Part shown: piece by piece, positions 22,654 through 35,232 of the stretch
Layout: each line of letters begins with the position of its first letter
Position numbering within the stretch: the stretch's first letter is position 1
Assembly (NCBI GenBank): GCA_944989445.1
Contig: CALYLW010000209.1
Span: 335,001-399,000 of the forward strand
Direction of reading: 5' to 3'
Length of the DNA: 64,000 bases
Source of the DNA: Ampullaceana balthica
Taxonomy: Eukaryota; Mollusca; Gastropoda; Lymnaeidae
Program-made: the position numbers and the translations under genes
Notes under the pieces: model-generated
Seen by the model: only the letters and a program-made list of their open reading frames with translations
Database searches by the model: none
What the model was told of the DNA's origin: nothing

Positions 22654-22775
22654 CTAGATACGGACAGTGTCTAAGCATACGCCGCAGACTTGCTCATATA
22701 TAGTGCAAAGAAACAGGGGAAAGAACGGACACAAACAACAGTACGAAAACAACAGAACAACGCGAATGAACATGG
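22654..22775 (-). mobile_element. Helitron-like family B, 3' end only
   Basis: Abuts the previous copy. It has the same TGCGGCGTATGC and CCGTATCTAG|T end, but the homologous part stops after about 120 bp. Confidence 0.55.
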
Positions 22776-22914
22776 GGGGGGGGTGGTAGGAAACACACAT
22801 AATCAGTGGTTTGGATCTGTGAAGAACAGAAAATTGTTTGTATTTTAAAATCACAGGGATTTTTTTTTAAAATATAAAATTGCTTTGTATTGTCATATCT
22901 GACGTGCATTTAAA

Positions 22915-23760
22915 TTGTAATTTCTGACAGCTCTGCACTAAAAAACACCGGCACTGATATATTTAATGTTACATTGCAGGTGAGACAAATTAGGTAGGAA
23001 AATTAATAAGTAGACAGTGATGACTATTTAAATTTACTGGCTTTAAATTGTAATTTATAAATCGCTGAGACATTGTATTATGTTTTGTACTACTTGAAAG
23101 TTATATTTCATTTAACTTTAATTATATATAGAAATATTATTTAGGAGGAAAAAAAACTTTTAAAAAAATCATATTTTTGAAATTATAGGAACTATGAAAT
23201 GTGTATATTTACTACCATATATATTGCTTTCCAATTATTGTTTTAAATAAAACATATGTCAATCTCCGAAATAGTTTTATATGTATTTAAATGCACGCCA
23301 CTTGACTTCGTTCCCTTTTTGAGGATTATATGAAAAGCTTGGATTCTCTTACCCTCAGTATATTTTGAGTTAGATTGTAAGGATTACTTGTCTTTATTTC
23401 ATTTATAACGAATTTAAACATTTCATACAATTAGTAACTTGCTGTAAGAGAGAATATTTTTTGATACAACTTATAAATGTATATATTTAATTAAAACGAT
23501 ATGCCAATCTACATATTGTAGCCATAAGTCTGTTCCAGTGCTCGATGGACTATATTTTATTCTAGTGGCACGCCACTTGAACTCGATCCCTATAATTAGG
23601 GATACAATGTCAATGCAAAAGTAGGATTCTTCTACCCCAATAAATCTTTATTCAATTTCAAAAACGGATTGCATTGTCCTTAGTATAGTAATTTGAAGAG
23701 CTTTTTTGAATATAGTTAACTTAATTAGTATTGATTATAAATTAATTTTTTTTAAATATT
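22915..23760 (+). repeat. Family X copy 5 (rearranged)
   Basis: Block 1 at about 22,930 is degraded. Two block-2 copies follow: a diverged one at 23,290-23,345 and a good one at 23,562-23,640 (AGTGGCACGCCACTTGAACT). This suggests two overlapping insertions or an internal duplication. Confidence 0.6.
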
Positions 23761-24152
23761 TTTTTAAAAAATAAGAAACAAATTGTAAGTTGCAAAAACA
23801 ATTGCAAAGAAGGTAATAGACTTTTCGTCACTATTATTTTAACCAAATACAATAAATTAAAAACTAAAAACATTGTATAGAATACTAATAATCGTTTCAA
23901 CCAAACACGTTTAGAGATTTATTTGTGACAAAGATAAGATACCATACACGTATGATAAATCGCGGGAGAAGTTTGTACATTAAAAAATTATTATTAATAA
24001 TCTATTACTTTTTAATAAATTGAAATAAAATATTAAAAATATTTCTTAAACTTTAATCGAATTTTCATCGATTAAATTATTTTAATCGATATTTAATAGA
24101 AAACATTTATAACAATTTATCGAGAAATTAATCGTTAGGTTACGCAGCCTTA

Positions 24153-24237
<85 letters not shown>

Positions 24238-24888
24238 GACCTCAAGGGAAGAAACGGCTATGTGACATTTTTGTGGTTTTTAGATATTGAAATTTTAAAG
24301 TTTAAAACCATGTAATTTTATTATTTGTAAACCAAATTAAAATAAACAAAAGCTTTGACAACTTTGGCCATTTGTTTATAACTTTTAATTAATAAATTTG
24401 ATTTATGATCCTTATAAAAGAAATAATTCATGTTTTACCTTAGTTGGTTGGAAATGGAGTTAGCCGTTTCTTCCATTGTAAGTAACCTTAGTGTGTTTTT
24501 TCATTGATAACTATCTTTTATACTAATTTTTTAGTTAAATCTTAAGGTAAACTAAAACTTTTAATATTTTACCTACAAACTCTGGTGTTTCTTTTAATTT
24601 ACAAAAAAAAATTTAAAAAAAATAAAAAAATTAAAAAAATTTAAAAATTTAAAAAAAATTAAAAAATTAATAGTATTTAATTTTTAATATAAATTTTTGT
24701 ATGTCCCTGATTAAATAATAATTAAATTAAACATTGGAAAAAGTACTTTGTGATAATCTATAATTAGATTCAGGTACTGATTATTAGCTTTATGATTCAC
24801 CGAGACAATGGTAGAAAAGACCGACAACAGACATTAAAAGCATACACTCAGAGATAGAGTTCCTTCGAGGAGTCATAAATAATCACAA
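23761..24888. other. AT-rich sequence with MITE fragment and (TA)n
   Basis: About 24,040-24,154 holds ATTAATCG-type MITE sequence ending GCAGCCTTAA. A (TA)n run fills 24,155-24,234. After about 24,600 it is nearly pure A/T. No gene. Confidence 0.5.
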
Positions 24889-27883
24889 CCATTGACATGA
24901 GGACACAGACAAACAAGCATTGATATGAGGACACAGACAAACAAGCATTGATATGAGGACACAGACAAACAAGCATTGATATGAGGACACAGACAAACAA
25001 GCATTGATATGAGGACACAGACAAACAAGCATTGATATGAGGACACAGACAAACAAGCATTGACATGAGGACACAGACAAACAAGCATTGATATGAGGAC
25101 ACAGACAAACAAGCATTGATATGAGGACACAGACAAACAAGCATTGATATGAGGACACAGACAAACAAGCATTGATATGAGGACACAGACAAACAAGCAT
25201 TGACATGAGGACACAGACAAACAAGCATTGATATGAGGACACAGACAAACAAGCATTGATATGAGGACACAGACAAACAAGCATTGATATGAGGACACAG
25301 ACAAACAAGCATTGATATGAGGACACAGACAAACAAGCATTGATATGAGGACACAGACAAACAAGCATTGATATGAGGACACAGACAAACAAGCATTGAT
25401 ATGAGGACACAGACAAACAAGCATTGATATGAGGACACAGACAAACAAGCATTGATATGAGGACACAGACAAACAAGCATTGATATGAGGACACAGACAA
25501 ACAAGCATTGATATGAGGACACAGACAAACAAGCATTGACATGAGGACACAGACAAACAAGCATTGATATGAGGACACAGACAAACAAGCATTGATATGA
25601 GGACACAGACAAACAAGCATTGATATGAGGACACAGACAAACAAGCATTGATATGAGGACACAGACAAACAAGCATTGATATGAGGACACAGACAAACAA
25701 GCATTGATATGAGGACACAGACAAACAAGCATTGATATGAGGACACAGACAAACAAGCATTGACATGAGGACACAGACAAACAAGCATTGATATGAGGAC
25801 ACAGACAAACAAGCATTGATATGAGGACACAGACAAACAAGCATTGATATGAGGACACAGACAAACAAGCATTGACATGAGGACACAGACAAACAAGCAT
25901 TGATATGAGGACACAGACAAACAAGCATTGATATGAGGACACAGACAAACAAGCATTGATATGAGGACACAGACAAACAAGCATTGATATGAGGACACAG
26001 ACAAACAAGCATTGATATGAGGACACAGACAAACAAGCATTGATATGAGGACACAGACAAACAAGCATTGATATGAGGACACAGACAAACAAGCATTGAT
26101 ATGAGGACACAGACAAACAAGCATTGATATGAGGACACAGACAAACAAGCATTGATATGAGGACACAGACAAACAAGCATTGATATGAGGACACAGACAA
26201 ACAAGCATTGATATGAGGACACAGACAAACAAGCATTGATATGAGGACACAGACAAACAAGCATTGATATGAGGACACAGACAAACAAGCATTGATATGA
26301 GGACACAGACAAACAAGCATTGATATGAGGACACAGACAAACAAGCATTGATATGAGGACACAGACAAACAAGCATTGATATGAGGACACAGACAAACAA
26401 GCATTGATATGAGGACACAGACAAACAAGCATTGATATGAGGACACAGACAAACAAGCATTGATATGAGGACACAGACAAACAAGCATTGATATGAGGAC
26501 ACAGACAAACAAGCATTGATATGAGGACACAGACAAACAAGCATTGATATGAGGACACAGACAAACAAGCATTGATATGAGGACACAGACAAACAAGCAT
26601 TGACATGAGGACACAGACAAACAAGCATTGATATGAGGACACAGACAAACAAGCATTGATATGAGGACACAGACAAACAAGCATTGATATGAGGACACAG
26701 ACAAACAAGCATTGATATGAGGACACAGACAAACAAGCATTGATATGAGGACACAGACAAACAAGCATTGACATGAGGACACAGACAAACAAGCATTGAC
26801 ATGAGGACACAGACAAACAAGCATTGATATGAGGACACAGACAAACAAGCATTGATATGAGGACACAGACAAACAAGCATTGACATGAGGACACAGACAA
26901 ACAAGCATTGATATGAGGACACAGACAAACAAGCATTGACATGAGGACACAGACAAACAAGCATTGATATGAGGACACAGACAAACAAGCATTGATATGA
27001 GGACACAGACAAACAAGCATTGACATGAGGACACAGACAAACAAGCATTGACATGAGGACACAGACAAACAAGCATTGATATGAGGACACAGACAAACAA
27101 GCATTGATATGAGGACACAGACAAACAACCATTGACATGAGGACACAGACAAACAAGCATTGATATGAGGACACAGACAAACAAGCATTGACATGAGGAC
27201 ACAGACAAACAAGCATTGATATGAGGACACAGACAAACAAGCATTGATATGAGGACACAGACAAACAAGCATTGATATGAGGACACAGACAAACAACCAT
27301 TGACATGAGGACACAGACAAACAAGCATTGACATGAGGACACAGACAAACAAGCATTGATATGAGGACACAGACAAACAAGCATTGATATGAGGACACAG
27401 ACAAACAACCATTGACATGAGGACACAGACAAACAAGCATTGATATGAGGACACAGACAAACAAGCATTGATATGAGGACACAGACAAACAAGCATTGAT
27501 ATGAGGACACAGACAAACAACCATTGACATGAGGACACAGACAAACAAGCATTGACATGAGGACACAGACAAACAAGCATTGATATGAGGACACAGACAA
27601 ACAACCATTGACATGAGGACACAGACAAACAACCATTGATATGAGGACACAGACAAACAAGCATTGATATGAGGACACAGACAAACAAGCATTGATATGA
27701 GGACACAGACAAACAAGCATTGACATGAGGACACAGACAAACAACCATTGACATGAGGACACAGACAAACAAGCATTGATATGAGGACACAGACAAACAA
27801 GCATTGACATGAGGACACAGACAAACAAGCATTGATATGAGGACACAGACAAACAAGCATTGACATGAGGACACAGACAAACA
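24889..27883. repeat. 28-bp minisatellite, about 107 units
   Basis: Unit GCATTGATATGAGGACACAG plus ACAAACAA. Units differ only at GATAT/GACAT and GCATT/CCATT. Since 28 leaves a remainder of 1 when divided by 3 and the minus strand has no stop in any frame, three overlapping ORFs of about 1,000 codons arise, all reading the same 28-residue cycle (Cys-rich, LFVCVL-type). They are by-products of the repeat and not genes. The array begins 70 bp beyond the stop of the gene at 27,953. Confidence 0.97.
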
Positions 27884-27952
27884 CACAATACTTTGGAAAT
27901 TAAATAAGTCAAATATATAAATTAATAAAAAATGTTTATTCTATAACAAAAG

Positions 27953-29302
27953 TTAATTTTGCTCATCAAACTCCTGTTCATCTGGTTTATTGTCATAAGG
28001 CAGGGAGTCAAAAAATTCAGGATTGTTGGTAAATTTCTTCAGTACCTGTAAGTCTTTAAATTTTGCCGCAGAAATACACAATTTCTCTGTGTAAAGGTAT
28101 GTAGCTTCTCCCTTTATAACAGTGTCCCTTTTGTTTCTTAAGTTGGTATTAATGGTGGCTTTCAAAAAACTACCATTCCAAGAATCTCGATAGACCATGA
28201 TTCCAGGAGCATCAACTGAAAATGATATATTCCTAAGAGGTCTTGTTGGCACGGGGCATCCGGGTTTATAAAAAGGCTTTATAAAAGAAGTTATGTTCCT
28301 CACCATTGATTGTTGGAGTACAAACACATTAAATGGGGTGGGATTCCTCCTAGCATTTTCAAATGTTTTTATCCAGTCAGAGGGCACATTAGCTATTGTC
28401 TTACAATTTATGAGGCCCATGTCTTTGTCACATTCCATGTAAGAGTGACCTCTTTCAGGAAAAGAAATTTTAATAGAATTAAATATTTTCTTGTGCTGTA
28501 TTAGGTAATCTAAAAAGCGAATAACCGTGTAATTTTTATTTTGACCTGTACATGAATCACAAAATAGCTCTAAGTGTCTAACTGAAGGACTCAGATGATT
28601 CATGAAAAAAACTCAGTAACATTGATGTCACTTCATCTGCACCTTTTTTTGCTGTTGTCTCATCATAACCATAGATGTAAACATCTTTGGAAGCCAGCAC
28701 ATGAATATTAAATGAATAAAATGAAAGTTTTCTTCTGTAATAAAAGTCATTACTGGAATTATTAGGTATATTCAAACTTTTGTTAAAATCAAAAGTAATA
28801 GCAGCAAAGTCCAAATCCCGCATTGCTCTTAGCCTAGCTTCTCTTTTTCTCCTATAGAAGGTATCAGCTTTTCGCTGATGAACCTCTCTTTCAGTTTCTA
28901 ATTGTCTTAATTGGAACTACAAATCTTGTACATTGTTTACATTAGGATCCATTGTACTTAATATACCTTTTGTTAATATGTCAATTTTTACTTTAAATTC
29001 ATCACATTTTGAGCATGTGTCTGTTCGTGGATATCCAAATCCAATGTTAAAGTCTTTATTGAATACATTTCTGTATGATTCATAACAAAGTTTACTTTCT
29101 GGATACAAAATTAGGAACATATTAAACATTTTGTTAATGTTTAGTTCCTCTGGCAAATACAAGGGCCTGGTTTTCTCTTTTGAATAGTGAGACTGCCTCC
29201 CTTGAAATGATGAAATGTGATTTCGAATTCTTTCCAGCATGTCTTCAGTCAGCTTATGGGGCCTATTTTTGTGCATTCCTCTTTGGTCTTTAGGTGGCTC
29301 TC
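27953..29302 (-). pseudogene. DUF7869-like protein gene, broken (mobile-element-associated family)
   Basis: Three consecutive minus-strand pieces form one protein. Piece 1 (from 29,302) has [16 protein letters not shown], then [24 protein letters not shown] at about 28,920 interrupts an otherwise open frame that runs on through RQLETEREVHQRKADTFYRR to KKGADEVTSMLLSF. In a run of six T near 28,610 the frame shifts, and the last piece (28,603-27,953) has LFCDSCTGQNKNYTVIRFL and FPERGHSYMECDKDMG. That CD-C-GQNKN / GH-x4-CD pattern is the core of the DUF7869 family, found in many invertebrates in many copies and often tied to mobile elements. The biochemical activity is not known to me. The exon starts after TTATTATTATCAG, a good 3' splice site, so there is probably an upstream exon. 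One stop and one shift suggest a recent pseudogene or assembly error. Confidence 0.7.
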
Positions 29303-30039
29303 CTGATAATAATAAGAAAAATAAACTATCTATTACTTTAATATTTAGTATAAGTTTATTAATTTTAAATATCACTTTGTTTAGGGAAATGGTTATCGTT
29401 GTTATGTATTTAAAATATAAAAAAAAAGATAAATACAATTTAAAATGTAACTTTATTTAATAATAGCATTGGTTAATAACTGTGACAACCTAGCTTATTA
29501 GACATGGCTATGACTATGTAAGTTTTACTGATACATGAACATGTTTAGAAATAAATATCACCTGATCTTTTAATATTAATAATAATTTAATATGTAATTT
29601 ATTAATAGAAAAGTAACATTAATATAATGTAACATTTATGTTATAAACTATGTCATGTCTCTAAACAATTCAACGTTGCCAATCATAGCGGGATCTCAGA
29701 TATTCCAGTTACTGACATTTTATGTTCCAGCTACACCCATGATAGCATCTACACGAAAAATATATTTATTTAATGATTTTTATCCTGTCTGTACATGCAT
29801 AAAACAAAATTTACAGTTTAACATAACTGTGATTTCTTTTTTTATTTTAAAGTTATACTTTAAACTGTAACTTTGGATACTTCCTTCCTCTTGCTATGTT
29901 TGTTTCTTTTATAATCTCTAAAATGCTAATTTTATATAAAGTAATTTTAAGTAAACTTTCTTCTTTTGTTTCTTTCTTTTTAAAAAATACATTTTATTAC
30001 TTATTATTCTTCCATGATATAGCAAGTATCATGTAATGT

Positions 30040-30043
<4 letters not shown>
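29303..30043. other. Putative intron and AT-rich flank
   Basis: Ends at the polypyrimidine tract and AG before 29,302 (minus strand). No upstream exon could be identified. Confidence 0.45.

Positions 30044-30101
<58 letters not shown>
30044..30101. repeat. (TA)n microsatellite, insertion site of the Tigger element
   Basis: About 29 TA units ending exactly where CAGTGG of the next element begins. Confidence 0.9.
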
Positions 30102-30104
<3 letters not shown>

Positions 30105-31057
30105 TGGTAATTTGAGATACGAGTGCCCTAACATACGAGTTATTTGAGATACGAGCTGTCGAGCGAGCAAAGTTGGGTTTTGAAATACGAGCGAAATTTG
30201 AGATACGAGAACTCTCAGGAACTGACGACCGATGATTTACAAGAGTTACTGTCGCTGCAGCATTCGGCGTCTGCAAGAAATTTGTTTTTAGGAAGAGCCA
30301 GAGGTGGAGGATAATATCTCTACAAGTGAACTAAAAGAGCCAGAGGTGGAGGATAATATCTCTACATGTGAACTAAAAGAGCCAGAGGTGGAGGATACTA
30401 TCTCTACAAGTGAACTAAAAGAGCCAGAGGTGGAGGATAATATCTCTACAAGTGAGATAAAAGAGCCAGAGGTGGAGGATAATATCTCTACAAGTGAGAT
30501 AAAAGAGCCAGAGGTGGAGGATAATATCTCTACAAGTGAAATAAAAGAGATCTTGTGAATGTGGGTGAGAGTTCCACAGTTCGTGGAAAAGAAACATTTG
30601 AGCTTTTTAATGCCACTTGCCTAACTCATTTCCGCAGCATTCTGAAAGGGAGGAAGAAACAAACCTCCTTGGACAGTTTTTTTTTAATCCGTCGAAAAAA
30701 AAAGGCAAAGACAAATGAAGAGAGAAACAGTGACCAAAATTAAGAATACAGTAGCATTCAAGTTGTGTGTAAGTTACGTTTAAGTGACCAACATTCTAAT
30801 ATGTATGTACACTTTATAAAGCCAGTTGTTTTTTTGCTTTACATTCTCTTTTAATATGTTTTATACCATATTTTTCATTTATAAATACATTATTCTTATT
30901 AAAAACAAGTAAGAAAAATAATTAGGGGTATCAAATTTTTGGGCTGGAACGTATTAATGGCATTTCAAATAACTTCAATGGGAAAATGGCTTTGAGATAC
31001 GAGCAAATTGACATAAGAGCAAGGTTACAGAACGAATTAAACTCGTATCAGGCACTG
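30102..31057 (+). mobile_element. Tigger/pogo-type transposon, internally deleted (about 0.96 kb)
   Basis: Left end CAGTGGTAATTTGAGATACG with three more ACATACGAG/GATACGAG repeats. Right end, reversed, CAGTGCCTGATACGAGTTTA. Repeated GATACGAG subterminal motifs and ends starting CAGTG are the hallmark of Tigger elements. It begins right after a TA. The right-hand TA is not exact. The element keeps only the last part of its transposase. Confidence 0.8.
30213..30743 (+). pseudogene. C-terminal part of a Tigger transposase with PIP box
   Basis: Begins ELTTDDLQELLSLQ, the usual tail after the DDE_1 domain, then shifts frame near 30,285 into six 14-residue repeats of EPEVEDNISTSELK (42-bp DNA repeats, 30,291-30,548). 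After a stop at about 30,556 another frame carries LTHFRSILKGRKKQTSLDSF, whose QTSLDSFF at about 30,660 fits the PCNA-interacting box QxxLxxFF. A basic tail follows. PIP boxes are known in pogo/Tigger transposases. The N-terminal DNA-binding and catalytic parts are missing, so the copy is inactive. Confidence 0.75.
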
Positions 31058-31171
31058 CCTCTATTGCTTTCATCACAACAAGTCAACAATTTTAATGTCA
31101 ATTCACTTTTGAGGCTCTATTATCTAGCATAATATACTTTTAATTAAAGAGATATTTAATTATGTAACAAA

Positions 31172-33777
31172 TCTAATATATAAAGCTGAAATGTTTGTAT
31201 GTTTGTATGTTTCACTTTTCGACTTTCTGTTAGACAATCACGGAAAAAACCAAATGACGGACGGGGACCAAATTTGGCAGGACGGTTCCTTTTACCCTGA
31301 AGGTGGTTTTAAGTTAGTTTTTGCAATTGTCCCTTTTGCCCGAATGCCGTAAATTAAATAATCAGAAAATGCAGAGACAAAGAATAAAAAATTTAACCTC
31401 ATTTCTGTATTGAACAAATTTACGCGGACGTTCAAATGCCGTTCAAAGCGAGTTACTTTTGGTGACTTTTTTTCCCCCCAATGCCAATACTTTATTTTCA
31501 GCCGTGCGCATTTGAAAAAATATTATAATGTCTAATTACGGTGCGCACATTTTCGTGTACGCTTCATAATTTGAGCTGTGTAGTACAAAGAATTGTCATT
31601 TTCTTTCACTGTTACTTTCTATATATTAGATAGACACGTTAACATATTTAATTACAACTGCCACACGATGCATTAGATTTAATTGTTTAAACGTTTAAAT
31701 TTAATTGCGAATTTGTTTTAATTATTTTCTGTTCCATAACTCGACATTTAATGAAAAACCTATTTATGTAATAATTGTGTCAGTATTGTTTTCAAGGCTT
31801 CATTTTTAGCGGTGCACGTTTTAAAATCTTTTATCGCCTGATTACTGTGCGCACATTTTCATGTACGCATCTTAAATTTAGCTGTGTTCTATTAATATAA
31901 CATTTATATTTTGTTTGTCTTTTACATAAGCTGTTGTCTTTTACATAACCTATACACTTATACTATTTAAACTTAGGCTACCGGACTTATTAACATAAGT
32001 AGATTAAACTAAATAAAGTGATAACATTTATATTTTGTTTGTCTTTTACATAAGCTGTTGTCTTTTACATAACCTATACACTTATACTATTTAAACTTAG
32101 GCTACCGGACTTATTAACATAAGTAGATTAAACTAAATAAAGTGATCCTGAAAACGCTTAATTATTTTGTATTGCGAATTGAATATGTTATGTTCATTCC
32201 TTTGTTGATGGATTAACATAGGCCATTTTTAAAATCGATTATTGTGATGGTTTCACATGCATTTTTAACATAAAATTGATTTGTTTTGTTTGTTTTCTAA
32301 TTTTTTTTATTTATCTTTATTATCTTTATCTCATAGACGCTGTTGCAAATATTGTATTAATTAAAATTGTTTTACATTGCAGTGTCGTAAATATATAAGA
32401 GCTTTTTTAGTGACGACAGTGGCAGAGATCTTTTGGAAAAATGTCAACAAAGCAGTGGCCTTTTTTAAATGGATACAAACATAAAAATATCAACTGAGCT
32501 TTATACATTACATATGCGTTTAAATTATTTTATTTCAATTATTTTCGCGATGCATTGTATTAATATTTTACATGCAATGAATAAAATTGGGATTTTTAAA
32601 ATTTTAATTCATAACTCGACATTTAATTAAAAACCATAGATGTAGCGAGTTTATTTTATGTTGAAAGTGATGGCCTATGTCAAATAAACGTACGCCTTAA
32701 AACTGTTTACTTAAGCTTTATATACACTATACATTATAAACTTTCGCTACCGAACGTATTAACAAAAGTTGACTAAATTTAATGAAGTGATCCTGAAAAC
32801 GCTTAATTAATATGAATTGCGAATTAAATATGTTTTTCTGTTCATTCCTTTGTATTCAGAATAGCATAGGCGATTTCTAAAATTGCCTTTTAATCATTTT
32901 TAAGATGCGCTTATTAACAGACGGTTGAATATTTTTTTAAAATGTATTTTATTTTTCACATATAAAATCTGGTGTGTGTGTGTGCATTGAATATAATTTA
33001 CAAAATATGATATGGAACAAAAAAAAGATTCCTTTTTTAAATTATACACATTGCTTATAAACCGTAAATATAAATCGTAAAATATACAGACATAAAAATG
33101 TTAAATATTATTTCCCTGTTTAGACAATTATGAATACGTCAAAATGAAGAGTTATTTTGGTCCAGTACATTTACTTTATAACAAGACTTTATTTTATGCG
33201 GCCAGCTTTCTATATGTCTAAATATGGTGTGCACATTTTTTTATATCATTTTAATACGACCGTTTTTTTTAAAAATAGTATTTTAGAAAGTACATTTATA
33301 ATTTTGTTTATTTGCGCTATGAGTCAATTAGCTTTTGCCCTTTTAAAGGGATAGTGCCACATGTTCTTTATCTCATAGACGTGGTTACAAATATTATATA
33401 ACTTACAATTGTGATACGATGCAGTTTCGTAATTATATATTAAATTTTTGAGTGACGAGGGTGGTAGAGCTCTTTCGGAAAACATATAAGTTATGTTAAT
33501 TTTGTACAAGTGGGAATGAAATTGTAAATTTAGTTATTATGGTCGGCAAGAATCATTATTTAATAAGTCATATCTTTTGAATAGTAAGGTTATGTTAAAA
33601 GGCACTGCATTAAGTGAAAACAACTCACGCGGTAAAATGGCATATCTCTGTTTCTCATAAGATTTTAACTAAATAGTTGAATCTGAAATTTAACTTGGCA
33701 AATAAAAATTGTAATAACCATCACCTAATACTTGGATAAAGGGTCAGCACACTCCCGCTACAAAGTGCGGGTATTTT
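31172..33777 (+). mobile_element. Helitron-like family C element (tentative)
   Basis: Start TCTAATATATAAAGCTGAAA followed by (TGTTTGTA)n is typical of HINE-type non-autonomous Helitron starts. A possible 3' end is the hairpin CCCGC-TACAAAGT-GCGGG followed by TATTTTTCAAG at about 33,777, which lacks the expected CTAG. The interior has large repeats: TAACTCGACATTTAAT at 31,738 and 32,609, and ATCCTGAAAACGCTTAATTA at 32,145 and 32,790. No coding sequence is supported. Confidence 0.5.
31897..32144 (+). repeat. Perfect 124-bp tandem duplication
   Basis: 31,897-32,020 repeats as 32,021-32,144 with no difference I could find, so it is recent. A diverged relative lies at about 32,700-32,790. Confidence 0.9.
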
Positions 33778-33779
33778 TC

Positions 33780-35232
33780 AAGTATATATATATATATATA
33801 AATATTTAAATATGTTTGTGTGTGTATGAATGTCCTTTATAGCTGTCTAAACCATTCACCCGATCGTCATGAAACTTTTCAAGACTGTTGAGTATGCTCC
33901 CGGGATGGTAACTATCACTTTTTTCAAAATTTAACACTCATGGGGCGCCGGGGGCCCATATCGTCATGTTTTGCTTATACGAGCTATATAAAAATTAGTT
34001 TAAGCTTTAGCTACTGTGTAAATTATTGGATCTTAACCAAAATGTGTATATGACAACTTGATAGCCAATATTAAAATACTATAGGGCACTAAACTGCTAA
34101 TATTCATTCCTTTGGGGCTGGGGGCCCAAAAATTCACATTTTTTAAGCGTTTAAGATTTTATTCACCATTCAGTCATTAACAATCTTGACAAATTATGAC
34201 ACATGTATCAATTATTATACTAATTGAAATGAACAGATGTTTTGAACTTTATATCTTGCCCAGAATGGGCCCTGGGACCCTTAATGTCGTTTTTATCTTA
34301 TATGAGCTATATAAAAAATAGTTTCTACGTTAGCTACTTAGTAAATGAATAGATCTTCACCAAACTTTGCACACAAAAACTTGGTAGCCTATATTAAAAT
34401 ACTATAGACACTGCACTTCTAATGCCAATATCTTCGTGGCCGGGGCCCCAAATATCTTTTTTCGTATATGTTTAAGATATTTTTCCTATTTACTTTTTAA
34501 AGAGCTTGAGAAATATAGCCACAATAAAAATGAACTAAAATGAACAGGTTTTTGAAATTGACCTCTTGCACCGAATGGGCCAGGGCCCCTTAATGCTATT
34601 TTCCCCCTATTGTAGGTATATAAAAAGTAGTTTAAGAGTTAGATATTGAGAAAAAAACTGGATTTTGACAAAACTTTAGAATATAAAAACTTAAGAGCCT
34701 ATATTACTATAGGGGCACTGAACTCTTAATTTCCATTCCTTCGAAAAAGTCTTTTTACTGAACTTTAATCATTGTATTCCCTATTCAATTTTACACGATA
34801 TTGAGGAATATATATTGAGTACAATATATAAAAACAACATTAAGGGCCCCAGGGCCCATTCTGGGCAAGATATAAAGTTCAAAACACCTGTTAATTTCAA
34901 TTTGTATAATAATGGATACATGTGTCATTATTTGTCAAGATTGTTAATGACTGAATAGTGAATAAAATCTTAAACGTTTAAGAAATGAGTACAATGGCAA
35001 TAAAAAAAAACTATAATATCACTCATTTTGGGGCCGGGGCCCTTAATATCGTTTCTTCTTTTGTACGCTATTTAATTATTAATTTATTTATCCGTTTGCT
35101 ATGAAACTTGGATTTTTTTTTCACACTTCCACGAAGATTTCTTCAGAATTATTTTTAAACATACCACTCATTGGTTTCTTTAAATTGATTCCTTTTTACT
35201 TTGATCGTTGCAACGCACGACGGGTCTACTAG
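33780..35232 (+). mobile_element. Helitron-like family A element
   Basis: The 5' region has (TA)n, then TGTCCTTTATAGCTGTCTAA and CCGATCGTCATGAAAC. The 3' end is GATCGTTGCAACGCACGACG then GGTCTACTAG|T at 35,232. Roughly 310-bp internal repeats with GGGCCC-type boxes fill the body. The exact 5' nucleotide is unclear because the TA run abuts family C. Confidence 0.7.

Noticed and set aside
24889..27883. CRISPR array (regular 28-bp unit)
   Set aside because: No spacers: units are directly adjacent, and the window is clearly from an animal genome.
24848..27912. Three overlapping minus-strand ORFs of about 1,000 codons (Cys-rich repeat protein)
   Set aside because: They are the 28-bp minisatellite read in three frames; unit length not divisible by 3 plus lack of stops explains them fully.
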